A stretch of DNA of 35,115 nucleotides from an uncultured Clostridia bacterium (GTDB taxonomy: Bacteria > Bacillota > Clostridia > Oscillospirales > Ruminococcaceae): contig CANRKB010000015.1 in assembly GCA_947631115.1 (NCBI GenBank), positions 1 through 35,115 on the forward strand. The letters run 5' to 3'. The notes under the pieces are model-generated. The model was given only the letters and a program-made list of their open reading frames with translations, was not told the DNA's origin and made no database searches. The translations under genes and the position numbers were made by a program. How positions within the stretch are numbered: the stretch's first letter is position 1; the number at the start of each line of letters is the position of its first letter. Positions 15,222 through 24,200 of the stretch are shown here, in pieces.

Positions 15222-15661
15222 TTCTTCTCCTTTGAGAAACTGTAGTCCAGCGCGTCCAGAGCAAGATGATAGCTGTACTTTCCGAAGCCCGCTATAGTCC
15301 CCGCGCAGACGGGCGCGATAACGCTAGTTTTTCTGAACTCGTCGCGTGAGTTTACGTTGCTGAGATGCACCTCTACTACAGGTATCTTTATCGCCGCAAT
15401 TGCGTCGCGTATCGCATAGCTGTAATGCGTATACGCTCCGGCGTTCAGTATAACTCCCGCGCAATCGAGCCTCGAAGCATGGAGGGCGTCTATAAGTTCG
15501 CCCTCGCTGTTAGACTGAAAGAATTTAAGCTCATAGCCCATTTTCTCGGCTTTCGCGCTTAATTCTTCGTTTATGGAACTCAGCGTATCATTTCCGTAAA
15601 CGTTCGGCTCGCGCTCTCCGAGCAGGTTAAGATTAGGTCCGTTTATAACAAGTATCTTCAT
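15218..15661 (-). CDS. aroQ: 3-dehydroquinate dehydratase, type II
   Basis: Type II dehydroquinase catalyses the third step of the shikimate pathway, 3-dehydroquinate to 3-dehydroshikimate, as a dodecamer. MKILVINGPNLNLLGEREP includes the catalytic loop with its Arg and Tyr (the Tyr is in VYG just after), and LNAGAYTHYSYAIRDAI and VEVHLSNVNSRDEFR carry the Asn/His active-site residues. The 147-residue length is normal. The ATG at 15661 has a GGGGGA ribosome binding site; the frame reaches back to 15691, but that part overlaps the TIM-barrel gene and precedes the family N-terminus. It overlaps the M24 gene by 4 bases, indicating translational coupling. Confidence 0.96.
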   Translation of the reverse strand: MKILVINGPNLNLLGEREPNVYGNDTLSSINEELSAKAEKMGYELKFFQSNSEGELIDALHASRLDCAGVILNAGAYTHYSYAIRDAIAAIKIPVVEVHLSNVNSRDEFRKTSVIAPVCAGTIAGFGKYSYHLALDALDYSFSKEKK

Positions 15662-15674
15662 AAATTTCCCCCAA

Positions 15675-16517
15675 TTAAAATAACGATTCATAATACCGCT
15701 TCATTTCTGCGGCGTCTTCCGCCTGAGTACCGTCGCTCTCGCAGATAATGGACGGAGAAAGCCCGCGCTTTTGTATCTCCTCCATAAGCGGCTCAAACTT
15801 TGGTCCGTATGTTTCATCGGCAAACGTAAGATGCGTTTTTTCTCCGCCGCTCGTGTACATGATCTTGCTGAAATGGATATGCATGGAAGAAGCGCGCTCG
15901 CGTCCAAGCTTGTCCTCTATGAGATCGAACATCTTCGCATAATCCCCGCGCGTTTTTATACCGCCGAGCGTTCTCGCGTTAAGATGTCCGAAATCGACTG
16001 TCGGCAAAAATCTCTCGTCTACCGAGCATAACTCCAAAACTTCTTCAAGAGTTCCGAGCTGGTTTATCTTTCCCATTGTTTCGGGGCAGATAATAATTTC
16101 GGACAGTTTTTCACTGTCGAGAGCCTGCTGCGCTTTAAGAAGCGTGTCTTTTGCAAGCTCCAGAGCCTGTTCTCTTGTGATCTTTGAGCAAGACCCGCTA
16201 TGGACTACTATCTTTTGTGCGCCGACAGATCTAGCAGCTATTGCCGTCTGCAATATATAGTCCACGCTTTTAAGCCGAGTTTCTTCGACAACTCCCGAAA
16301 GAGAAATGAAATACGGAGCGTGAACGGTTAGATATATCCCGTTTTCCTCGGCTGTTTTCAATAATTTCTCCGCAGAGCTGTCGGATATTCTGACGCCTCT
16401 TCCGAACTCCAATTCATAGCCGTTAAGTCCCATGGACTTCAGGTATTCGGGCAGATCTTCGGGAAACTTTCTTTTTCCGAAGCTAATGGAATTTCCTCCC
16501 GGTCCGAATGTTATCAT
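15675..16517 (-). CDS. TIM-barrel protein of the endonuclease IV / sugar-phosphate isomerase superfamily
   Basis: The 280-residue product has the metal-binding pattern of the AP endonuclease 2 superfamily: TVHAPYF (about 64-70), IVVHSGS (about 102-108), ICPETMGK (about 143-150), TVDFGHLNAR (about 172-181), SMHIHFSKI, and a terminal IICESDGTQAEDA with the last Glu. These correspond to zinc ligands in endonuclease IV, which nicks DNA at abasic sites. The N-terminal GPGGNSISFG start differs from typical Nfo, so it is safer to call it an Nfo-like TIM barrel; a role in repair or sugar metabolism is inference. It shares a TAATG overlap with the end of yqeG and is followed closely by aroQ. Confidence 0.8.
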   Translation of the reverse strand: MITFGPGGNSISFGKRKFPEDLPEYLKSMGLNGYELEFGRGVRISDSSAEKLLKTAEENGIYLTVHAPYFISLSGVVEETRLKSVDYILQTAIAARSVGAQKIVVHSGSCSKITREQALELAKDTLLKAQQALDSEKLSEIIICPETMGKINQLGTLEEVLELCSVDERFLPTVDFGHLNARTLGGIKTRGDYAKMFDLIEDKLGRERASSMHIHFSKIMYTSGGEKTHLTFADETYGPKFEPLMEEIQKRGLSPSIICESDGTQAEDAAEMKRYYESLF

Positions 16518-17017
16518 TATTTCAACTCCAGATCAGAATAATCTCTATGGAACACAAGGCTTTCTATTTTTCGCTTCAGCCTGAATGTCCACTTGTTTTC
16601 AAGGTGGAACGGCTCGACCAACACCGTGCGTACTCCCGCAAAATTTCCCGCAAGAACGTCCGTAAAGATCTGGTCGCCTATAACGAGCGCTTCGCTTTTT
16701 TTAACGTCCATTGCCTTTATCGCGCGGTTCACTCCGAACGTAAGCGGCTTCGCGCCGTTTGACGTAAATTCCAGTCCAAGCATGTCTGCTAGAGGTTTTA
16801 CGCGCTTTGTCGTATTATTCGACACCACGCGCATTTTAACTCCCAGCCCGCGCATTTTGTCCAGCCACTCCATAACTCCGTCCTCGGCCTTCGGATCGCC
16901 GTGCATCGAGAGAGTGTTGTCCATATCGAGGACGAACGCTTTAACGCCGTTCTTTTTCAGGAACTCCTCATCTATCGAAAACACGTTTTTCAGCCAGAAC
17001 GTAGGTTTAAACAACAT
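16517..17017 (-). CDS. yqeG: YqeG family HAD-IIIA phosphatase
   Basis: This 166-residue HAD-superfamily protein has the nucleophile motif FVLDMDNTLS (about 30-39), a second motif VVSNNTTKRV, and VIGDQIFTDVLAGN as the acidic motif, with no cap domain. In other bacteria YqeG sits at the head of the yqeH-aroE-yqeI-nadD-yqeK-rsfS cluster; mitochondrial PTPMT/GEP4 relatives dephosphorylate phosphatidylglycerol phosphate, so a phospholipid role is possible. Here it heads its own operon with the TIM barrel protein, aroQ, the M24 homologue and SUKH. A CGGAAAA-ATAA-TTTTCCG palindrome lies upstream at 17063-17080. I saw no clear promoter. Confidence 0.9.
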   Translation of the reverse strand: MLFKPTFWLKNVFSIDEEFLKKNGVKAFVLDMDNTLSMHGDPKAEDGVMEWLDKMRGLGVKMRVVSNNTTKRVKPLADMLGLEFTSNGAKPLTFGVNRAIKAMDVKKSEALVIGDQIFTDVLAGNFAGVRTVLVEPFHLENKWTFRLKRKIESLVFHRDYSDLELK

Positions 17018-17062
17018 TACTTTCTCCGTTAATTTTCATGACAGTTATGTAATATCTCATTT

Positions 17063-17080
17063 CGGAAAAATAATTTTCCG
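17063..17080. other. 18-bp palindrome upstream of yqeG
   Basis: CGGAAAA and TTTTCCG are separated by ATAA, forming a perfect 7-bp inverted repeat 45 bases before the yqeG start. It could be an operator or a small hairpin. No T tract follows on the minus strand. Confidence 0.35.
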
Positions 17081-17149
17081 TGCAAAGCGCATGACTACGA
17101 AATATACCGCAAGTTTCCGCGCCGCATTTTTATTTTCCCATAAATCCAA

Positions 17150-17177
17150 TTAAAGCGGACACAAATGCCCGCTTTAA
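17150..17177 (-). terminator. Putative terminator after rpsU
   Basis: TTAAAGCGG (17150-17158) and CCGCTTTAA (17169-17177) form a perfect 9-bp stem with a 10-base loop 32 bases after the rpsU stop. The following minus-strand sequence TTGGATTTAT is only moderately U-rich, so the strength is uncertain. Confidence 0.6.
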
Positions 17178-17209
17178 CCGTTTTCTAAGTTTTTCGCTCA
17201 GTTCATATA

Positions 17210-17383
17210 TCAGAACTTACGCTTACGAGCAGCTTCGGACTTCTTTTTACGTTTTACCGAAGGCTTTTCGTAATGCTCTCTTTTACGAACTTCAGCAAGA
17301 ACGCCGTCCCTCGCGCATGAACGCTTAAAACGCTTCAGAGCCGTTTCCAGCGATTCATTTTTGCCAAGACGAATTTCTGCCAT
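17210..17383 (-). CDS. rpsU: 30S ribosomal protein S21
   Basis: S21 is a small basic protein of the 30S platform near the 3' end of 16S rRNA and the Shine-Dalgarno helix. The translation is 57 residues: [19 protein letters not shown] at the start, [22 protein letters not shown] in the middle, split here as the family's central segment, and a very basic C-terminus ending RKRKF. Length and sequence match Firmicute S21. A GGGAGGG ribosome binding site precedes the ATG. It has its own consensus promoter (17448-17476) and a putative terminator at 17150-17177, so it is monocistronic. Confidence 0.97.
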   Translation of the reverse strand: MAEIRLGKNESLETALKRFKRSCARDGVLAEVRKREHYEKPSVKRKKKSEAARKRKF

Positions 17384-17447
17384 CTATATTTCCCTCCCCT
17401 TGCCGTTCGGCACAGGCTTATACTCTTACTTAAACAGTATATAAGAT

Positions 17448-17476
17448 ATTATACACTATTCATCAAAGTTTGTCAA
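17448..17476 (-). promoter_or_regulatory. Consensus promoter of rpsU
   Basis: On the minus strand TTGACA (17471-17476) and TATAAT (17448-17453) match consensus exactly with a 17-base spacer. The leader to rpsU is about 58 bases and contains a small TGCCG-AAC-GGCA hairpin just before the ribosome binding site. Confidence 0.88.
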
Positions 17477-17556
17477 TAGAATTTTCACAAAATTTTCAAC
17501 TTTTTTCTTTTTTGGCAATTATCCCCAAATTCAACCGTGAAAATTAGATGTAACAA

Positions 17557-17580
17557 TTCAAGCGGTATCAACAGCCTGAA
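17557..17580 (-). terminator. Weak terminator-like hairpin after rsfS
   Basis: On the minus strand TTCAGGC and GCTTGAA pair over seven positions, one being a G-U pair, with a 10-base loop; the sequence after it reads TTGTTACATCTAATTTT. It follows the rsfS stop by only 4 bases. This is weak evidence. Confidence 0.35.
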
Positions 17581-17584
17581 CGAT

Positions 17585-17935
17585 TTATTCCCACTTAGAA
17601 ATATCCACGGGTTCGCCGTCCGCCCAGAGATTTTCAAGCTTGTAGAAATCGCGCTGTTCTTCGGTGAAAATATGAACGACAACGTCGATATAGTCAAGCA
17701 CTATCCAGCCCGCCGTTGATACTCCCTCGATATTTTTAGGCTTAACGCCCTTTTCGCCGAGCTTAAATTCCACAAAGTCTGCGAGAGCTTTTGCCTGCGT
17801 TGTGCTTGAAGCGCCCGCAATGACGAAATAATTCGCTATACTTGTTATGTCCTTTACCTTGAGCGCGGTTATTTTTTCGGCTTTCTTTTCCGAAAGCGCC
17901 CTTACAGCTATTTCAAGTTCTTCTGTATCAGTCAT
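17585..17935 (-). CDS. rsfS: Ribosomal silencing factor RsfS
   Basis: RsfS (DUF143) binds L14 on the large subunit and blocks subunit joining when nutrients are short. The 116-residue product shows the family core: LKVKDITSIANYFVIAGA (split here as about residues 22-40), SSTTQAKALADFVEFKL, the GWIVLDYIDVVVHIF strand and a C-terminal YKLENLWADGEPVDI. It overlaps yqeK by 4 bases, typical of translational coupling, and is last in the rdgB-yhbY-nadD-yqeK-rsfS operon. Confidence 0.95.
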   Translation of the reverse strand: MTDTEELEIAVRALSEKKAEKITALKVKDITSIANYFVIAGASSTTQAKALADFVEFKLGEKGVKPKNIEGVSTAGWIVLDYIDVVVHIFTEEQRDFYKLENLWADGEPVDISKWE

Positions 17936-18525
17936 AAAGTTTCCCTTTCCTTATTGAATTTAAGATAATAGTTATAAGCCTCGAATGTTGAAACGGGTAT
18001 CTGTCCGCATTTTCCGCAGACGCTTCTTATCTGATAAGTAAGCGCTATGGACATTGCGAGGTCTATGTCCTTATAGCAATACTCCCGCATTTTTTCAACG
18101 CCCTTATAGTCGCGCTCCGCTGAGATCATATCTCCGAGATAGACGATTTTTTCTATAAGCGTCATTCTCGCGCACCCTACAGTGTGATAACGGATAGCTT
18201 CTACTATCTCGTCATCTTCTATATTCAGCTTTTCACGGACGTAATATGCGCCCGCAACGCCGTGCCAGAGCTGTTTTGCCGCAATTTCGGCAGGGTCGGG
18301 ACAAAGCCCGCTGTCCACAGTATACTGCTTTTGTTTTTCAGGAAGCTCCTCTTTCATTATATCATGCAGAAGCCCCGCAAGATAACTGCGCTTTTCGTCA
18401 GCTCCCCAGTGCTTTGCAAGATGATAACATTCTTCCGCGACGTTTATGCTATGAGTAAAGCGCTTTTTCGAGAGCTTTTCCTTTATCAGCTTTTCATAAT
18501 CGTCAAATTCCTCGTATCTGCTCAT
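17932..18525 (-). CDS. yqeK: YqeK family HD-domain symmetrical Ap4A hydrolase
   Basis: YqeK enzymes hydrolyse diadenosine tetraphosphate to two ADP using a di-iron HD domain. The first His is in RFTHSINVAEECYHLA, the HD pair is in AGLLHDIMKEE, and further ligands are in LWHGVAGAYYV and AIRYHTVG, with the last Asp in IVYLGDMISAERDY. The 197-residue length is typical. It lies 28 bases after nadD and overlaps rsfS. The nadD-yqeK-rsfS order is widely conserved in Firmicutes. Confidence 0.94.
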   Translation of the reverse strand: MSRYEEFDDYEKLIKEKLSKKRFTHSINVAEECYHLAKHWGADEKRSYLAGLLHDIMKEELPEKQKQYTVDSGLCPDPAEIAAKQLWHGVAGAYYVREKLNIEDDEIVEAIRYHTVGCARMTLIEKIVYLGDMISAERDYKGVEKMREYCYKDIDLAMSIALTYQIRSVCGKCGQIPVSTFEAYNYYLKFNKERETL

Positions 18526-18553
18526 TTTCTTCTGTCCTCGGTTTTATCTTTAA

Positions 18554-19165
18554 TTATTTGAAAAGTCCGTTTTCGGCGATATATTTTTCGACGTTTTCGG
18601 GAACAAGCCCCGAAACGCTCTCATTGTTTCTAAGCTTTTCGCGTATCTCCGTAGAGCTTATATCGACAACTTCCGTCGGCATAACTTTAATTCTTCCAAT
18701 CTCGTTTGCAAATTCCAGCATATCCGCGAAATTGTCGCCGCCCCTTGCCGCGGCGCATACCGTCGATTCTTTAAGTATAGACTCGTATTTATACCATTTC
18801 GTAAACGAAAACAGCATATCCCCGCCGATTATAAGATAGAACCGCTCGTCGGGATAGAGTTTTTTAAGCTCCCGCAGGGTGTTTATCGTATAGCTCACTC
18901 CGCCCATTTTCTGCTCAATATCGCTTATTTCAATTTTACAGTTTCCGTGAGTATATCCCCCGCCCATTCCCGAAAAAGCGAGCCTGCACATCTCTGCGCG
19001 CTGTTCAAAAGGCAGAAGCTTTGTATTCTTATGCGGGCTTTCATAGGTCGGGATTATCAGAAGTCTGCGAAGTTTAAGCTGCGATATTGCCTCTTTGGCG
19101 AGATGTACATGACCGTTATGAACGGGATCAAACGCTCCGCCGAAAATTCCTGTTTTCTCAATCAA
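18554..19165 (-). CDS. nadD: Nicotinate-nucleotide adenylyltransferase
   Basis: NadD adenylates nicotinic acid mononucleotide to deamido-NAD. The 203-residue protein starts with GIFGGAFDPVHNGHVHLA, the nucleotidyltransferase HxGH motif, has the YESPHKN segment, the GGDMLFSFTKWYKYE stretch, and the C-terminal DISSTEIREKLR motif that closes the active site. It overlaps the end of yhbY by 8 bases and is followed by yqeK. It belongs to the rdgB-led operon. Confidence 0.97.
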   Translation of the reverse strand: MIEKTGIFGGAFDPVHNGHVHLAKEAISQLKLRRLLIIPTYESPHKNTKLLPFEQRAEMCRLAFSGMGGGYTHGNCKIEISDIEQKMGGVSYTINTLRELKKLYPDERFYLIIGGDMLFSFTKWYKYESILKESTVCAAARGGDNFADMLEFANEIGRIKVMPTEVVDISSTEIREKLRNNESVSGLVPENVEKYIAENGLFK

Positions 19166-19454
19166 ACTCTATCACCCGCTTTTTAGGATCTTTGCTTCTC
19201 CTGAACAACACAAACTTTCTCCCTATTACGGCAACGACTTCCGCACTAAGCTTCGGCGCGATCATGTCGGCGGCTTCTCGCGCGTCATAGTCGCAGGCTT
19301 CCTGTATGCCTATCTTTATAAGCTCGCGCGCGTTTATCGCATTTTCGAGCTGGTTTATTATCTCGTCCGTTATACCGAGCTTTCCGATATAGAATATCGG
19401 CGAAAGCTCCATTGCCTGCGAACGCAGATTTGCGCGTTGTTTACTACTAAGCAT
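19158..19454 (-). CDS. yhbY: YhbY/YqeI family RNA-binding protein (CRM domain)
   Basis: This 98-residue single CRM-domain protein is associated with large-subunit assembly. It shows RANLRSQAMELSPIFYIGKLG with the conserved GxxG-type loop near residues 22-26, an ARELIKIGIQEACDYDAREAADMI core split around residue 50, and the C-terminal VVAVIGRKFVLFRRSKDPKKR. It overlaps rdgB by 1 base and nadD by 8 bases. Confidence 0.94.
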   Translation of the reverse strand: MLSSKQRANLRSQAMELSPIFYIGKLGITDEIINQLENAINARELIKIGIQEACDYDAREAADMIAPKLSAEVVAVIGRKFVLFRRSKDPKKRVIEFD

Positions 19455-20071
19455 TATAAAAATTTCTCCTTTAAAATGACCGAAAGTTTTTCAAACGCTT
19501 TGGCGCGGTGGCTTATTTTGTTCTTTTCATCGGAACTTATCGTCGCCATGCTTTCATCGTCGTCGAGCATAAATATAGGGTCATAGCCGAAGCCGTTATC
19601 TCCTAAAGGATCATCGCCTATGTATCCGCACACTTCTCCTCGCACGGAATATTCGTTTTCATCATCGAAAATAAAATATATAGAGCAGACAAATCTCGCG
19701 TCGCGAAGCTCTTTTGCCACGCCGTGCATTTCCTCCAGCACCTTTTCGCATCGTTCCTTATCCGTTGCATTTTCACCCGCATATCTCGCGGAATATACTC
19801 CGGGAGCGCCGTTTAGAAAATCTATCTCCAGACCGCTGTCGTCGGCTATTGTCGGAAGACCCGTCGCCTCATAGACCGCTCTCGCCTTTATATGCGCGTT
19901 TTCTTCAAAGGTTTCTCCATCCTCGACTATATTCTCGCAAAATCCCGCTTCTTTCATTGACACTACGTCAAAGCCGAACGGGGATAAAAGCTCGCGAAAC
20001 TCGCGGATCTTTCCCGCGTTGTTTGAAGCTATTACCAGTTTACTTCGGGGGTTGTCGCCGTTATTGTTCAT
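19454..20071 (-). CDS. rdgB: XTP/dITP diphosphatase (Ham1/RdgB)
   Basis: RdgB removes non-canonical purine triphosphates (XTP, ITP, dITP) before they enter nucleic acids. Visible motifs are LVIASNNAGKIREF, ENAHIKARAV, IADDSGLEIDFLNGAPGVYS, GFGYDPIFM and SHRAKAFEKL. The ATG at 20071 is preceded by AAAGGA with 5 bases between; the frame reaches a TTG at 20089 that overlaps this site. The product is about 205 residues. It is first in the operon, directly after the promoter at 20113-20141. Confidence 0.95.
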   Translation of the reverse strand: MNNNGDNPRSKLVIASNNAGKIREFRELLSPFGFDVVSMKEAGFCENIVEDGETFEENAHIKARAVYEATGLPTIADDSGLEIDFLNGAPGVYSARYAGENATDKERCEKVLEEMHGVAKELRDARFVCSIYFIFDDENEYSVRGEVCGYIGDDPLGDNGFGYDPIFMLDDDESMATISSDEKNKISHRAKAFEKLSVILKEKFL

Positions 20072-20112
20072 AAAATTCCTTTCTTCCAAAACACCTATAC
20101 TGCATTAAAATG

Positions 20113-20141
20113 ATTATACCACAAGATCAGCCGTCTGTCAA
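20113..20141 (-). promoter_or_regulatory. Consensus promoter of rdgB-yhbY-nadD-yqeK-rsfS
   Basis: On the minus strand TTGACA (20136-20141) and TATAAT (20113-20118) are exact consensus with 17 bases between. It lies in the short gap after ftsY, so it separates this operon from the one above; no terminator for ftsY is visible. Confidence 0.88.
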
Positions 20142-20153
20142 TCACTCATTGTA

Positions 20154-21215
20154 TCATTCAAACAGAGCGTCTACATATGCCTCGGGAATGAACGGCTGCA
20201 AGTCGTCTATTTTTTCGCCTACTCCTATGAGTTTTACGGGAAGATTAAGCTCGTTTTTAATTGGGATAATTATACCGCCTTTTGCCGTTCCGTCAAGCTT
20301 TGTAAGAACTATGCCCGTTATATCTGCGCTCTCGCTGAAAAGGCGAGCCTGGTTCACGGCGTTCTGCCCGGTTGTCGCGTCAAGCACCAGGAGAGTTTCT
20401 ACGCATGCCTCGGGCAATTCGCGGTTTATTATCCTGGCTATCTTTTTAAGCTCTTCCATAAGGTTTTTCTTGTTATGAAGTCTGCCTGCGGTATCGCACA
20501 AGATAATGTCCGCGCCTCTTGCTTTTGCCGCGGAAATAGCGTCAAAGACAACGGCGGCGGGGTCGCTCCCCTCGGAATGTTTTACAATATCAACTCCCGC
20601 GCGGTCGGTCCAGACGTTTAACTGGTCTATTGCCGCGGCTCTGAAAGTATCCGCCGCCGCAACGATGACTTTTTTACCGTTAGACCTGAATCTTGCCGCC
20701 ATTTTTCCGATAGTCGTCGTTTTTCCCGCGCCGTTTACGCCGATAACCATTATCACGGACGGCTTTGAATTTAAATGCAGATCGTTTCCGCCCGTAAGTA
20801 TCTCGGAAATTATGTCCTTTAAAATTTGTTTTACTTCAACAGGATCGGTCGTTCCCGTTTTCTTTACCCTGTCGCGAAGCTCCTCGCATATTTCCGCGCT
20901 TGTCTGCGCGCCTATATCGGAAAGAATAAGCGTTTCTTCAAGCTCGTCAAAGAAGTCCTCGTCTATCTTCGTAAACGAATTTACTATCTGCTCTATTCTG
21001 CTGACAAATCCGTCCTTTGTTTTGCGAAGTCCCTCGCGTATCTTGTTTTTGGACTCCTCGAGTTCTTTTTCATATTCCTGCTGGAACTGTATATCGGACT
21101 CGTGGTCTGTAAATATCGGCGTATCGCCGCTCAGCTTTTCAAGAAACGCAAGTCTTTCGCGGCTTTCCTGTTCAGCCTGTTCGTTTTTCTTTTTCCACCT
21201 GTCAAATAAGCCCAT
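20154..21215 (-). CDS. ftsY: Signal recognition particle receptor FtsY
   Basis: FtsY is the membrane-associated GTPase that receives SRP-ribosome complexes at the translocon. The N-terminal A-region is short and charged (1-45), followed by the NG domain: helical bundle about 50-140, P-loop GVNGAGKTTTIGKMA, the ADTFRAAAIDQL insertion box, DTAGRLHNKKNLMEEL and TKLDGTAKGG. The 353-residue length fits Firmicute FtsY. It follows smc by 23 bases, as in many Firmicutes. Confidence 0.98.
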   Translation of the reverse strand: MGLFDRWKKKNEQAEQESRERLAFLEKLSGDTPIFTDHESDIQFQQEYEKELEESKNKIREGLRKTKDGFVSRIEQIVNSFTKIDEDFFDELEETLILSDIGAQTSAEICEELRDRVKKTGTTDPVEVKQILKDIISEILTGGNDLHLNSKPSVIMVIGVNGAGKTTTIGKMAARFRSNGKKVIVAAADTFRAAAIDQLNVWTDRAGVDIVKHSEGSDPAAVVFDAISAAKARGADIILCDTAGRLHNKKNLMEELKKIARIINRELPEACVETLLVLDATTGQNAVNQARLFSESADITGIVLTKLDGTAKGGIIIPIKNELNLPVKLIGVGEKIDDLQPFIPEAYVDALFE

Positions 21216-21238
21216 AAATTCTCCTTAATGAAAGCCTT

Positions 21239-24200
21239 TTAGTTTATTATATCGTTGAGTTCTTCGGAAATTCCCTCGTTAAGTTCCTGGCGTAAAAGCC
21301 TTGAAACGCCCTTTTCCTGCATAAACACTCCGTACAGTACTGAACAGCCCTCTATAGTCCCGCGTCTATGAGTTATGACCATAAGCTGAGTTGAGCGGCT
21401 GAAGCTGTTAAGATAACGGATATACTTCTCAATATTCACGTCGTCCAGCGCAGCGTCTACCTCGTCAAGCATACAAAAAGGCGTAGGACGATGTTTTAAA
21501 ATTGCGAAATAAATAGTTATTGCTACCATTGTCCTTTCGCCGCCCGAAAGCGAGATAAGGTTTTTTATGACCTTTCCGGGAGGCGCCGCTTTTATTTCTA
21601 TTCCCGAATTTAAAACGTCATCGGGCGTTGTAAGTTCCAGCTCCGCATGAGAACCGGGTCCGAATATCTCGGTGAATATTTCCTTGAAATGTTTATTTAT
21701 ATCTTCAAAGCTCTCCAGAAAACGCTTTTTGATGTCGGCTGTAAGCTGTTCGATAAGTTTTTCAAGATCTCTCTTTGAGTTTTCTATATCCCTTAGTTGT
21801 GCAGCCTGGAATTCATAGCGCTCGGAAACCTCCCGGTATTCCTCTATTGACGCCATATTTACGCTTCCGAGGTCGGTTATTTTCTTCGTAAGCTCTTTAA
21901 GTTCCGCTTCCGCTTTTTTGAGGTCGTCGGGTATCTTCGCTTCCTGTTCAGCCTGCGACACGGTAAGCTCATAGCTGTCGAACAGAAGCGCTACTATCCT
22001 GTCGTATTCTTTCTGAACGGAATCCATACGCTCTTCAAGGCGCGCGGCTGTTCCCGTAAACTTTTCTTTTTCGCGGTTAAGCTCGGTTATGCTTTTATGA
22101 AGCTCGCTTATCTGCTGTTCAAGGTTTTCGATCTTTTTTGAATAATTTTCTATCTCGGCATTCTTATCCGATATTTCGCCGCTGTGTGAAGATATATCGC
22201 GCTTCAGGCGTTCGATATTCTCGCGTATCTCACGGTCGGAAGCATCGAGAGAAGCCATTGCATTTTTAAAACCGCCGCTGTTTTCGAGCAGCATTCTTCG
22301 GTTTTCCTCGATATTTTTTATCTGAACGTTCAAGGTGTCTATATCCTTTATTTCAGACATTTTTTCCATATTGAACGCGCTTATGCTGTCATAAAGCGAT
22401 TTTATCCTGTTTTCCGTTTCTCCGCGCTGTTCGGAGCGGAGCGAGCGTTCTTCTTCAAGCTTTTCTATCTTTTCGGACACAAGAACTATCTGCTTTTGCG
22501 CTTCTTTTATTGTTTCACTTAGGCGCAAGGTCTGCTCGTCAAAACGCTTTAACGCAAGGTCGGACGTTTCCTTCTGCCTTTCAAGCTGTTCAATAAGTCC
22601 CGAAAGTCGGGATATCTCCGCTTTTACGCTGATATCTTCGTGTTCAAGATCGCGCAGTTTGTCGTTCATTCCCTCAAGCTCAATGGAAAATTTCGCGTAT
22701 TCCGCACGGCATTTTTCAAATTCTCCGCGCTTTGCTTCTTCGGTCTTTCTGAGAGTTTTTATTTCGGAATAAAGCGCGTCTGTTTCCTGTTTTCTGGAGA
22801 TAATTCCGCCCTTGTTTATCCTCGAACCGCCCGTAAAAGAACCGCCCGCGTTTACGACCTGTCCGTCAAGGGTAACTATTCTGAACTTATAGCCGTATTT
22901 CTTTCCTATGACCGTCGCGGTCGAAATATCGTCAACAACCGCCGTCGTTCCGAGAAGATTTGAGATTATCTCCCCGTATACTCCGTCAAACGACACAAGC
23001 TCGCTCGCTATCCCCTCAAACCCGCTTTCGCTGCGAAGCCCCTGTTCATTCAGGCTTCTGCCTTTCATTGAAGTGAGCGGATAGAAGGTCGCTCTGCCTG
23101 CGTTTGTTTCTTTGAGGAATTGTATACAGCGATTCGCCGTCTGCTCATTGTCTACGATTATATTCTGCATTACTGGCTGCAATACCGTTTCAATCGCCGT
23201 TACATATTTCTGCGGAACAGTAAGAACGTCTGCGACAATGCCGTGTATCCCCGAAAGTCTGCCCTGCTCGCCCGCGCTTATTACTTCCTTTACCGAACGG
23301 AAATATCCCTCTTTGCTCTTTTCAATGTCCGAGAGGACTTTATAGCGCTGCTGTTTTTCTCCGAGAGCTGAGGACGCGTTTTCAAGTTCCGTTCTTGCGC
23401 TGTCAAGGCGCTTTTTTCTGCCCTCAAAGAGCTTTTCCATTCCGCCGAGCCTGTTTTCCGCTTCGGATCTTTCCTCGGCTATTTCATCAGACCTTTTCTT
23501 TGCTTCGGAAAGTTCTCCCGAATATTCCGCTATCTTGCTCTCATAGTCCGACGCTTCGCCCAGAAACGCCGCGCGCTGTTTTTCATTTTCATCGCGCGAA
23601 TGTTCGGACTGCGTCATGGTAAGAGAGAACTCGGTCTTTTCACGGTATGCTGCGGCAAGCTCGCTTTCAAGAGCGGAAAATTCCTCTCCCGAAGAAACAT
23701 TCTCCTTTGAAATTTCATCGAGCTTTTGCTGATATTCGGTTATCTTTTGATCGAGAAGCGCAATGTTCTCGTTCTTTTTTTCGATTTCGGCATTAAGTCC
23801 GTCTACCTGCTCGTCAAACTCCGAATCGCTTAAACGCGCTTTTTCAAGCTGTTCTTTAAGTTCAACCCTGCGCTTTTCATTATGTTCGAGATCGTTTTCC
23901 GCAACTTTTATCGCCGCGTTCATTTCTGCGAGAATATCGCCCGCGCTCTTTATTTCATTTCTGATTCTGCCGAGAGCGGCGTTTGCCGAAAGTTTTTCAT
24001 CGGAGAGATTTTCTATATCCTTTTCCGACTTTTCTATATCGTGGTCGTAATGCTCGCACTCGCTTCTGTTTAAAAGTATCTCATCGGACAGCTTTCTGAG
24101 CTCTGTACGTTTTTCCTTTAATCTTGCGGCGGATACCGAAATTTCAAGTTCCTTTTTCTCTGCCATAAGCTCGGAAGCCAAAGCCGCTTTTTCCGACTGC

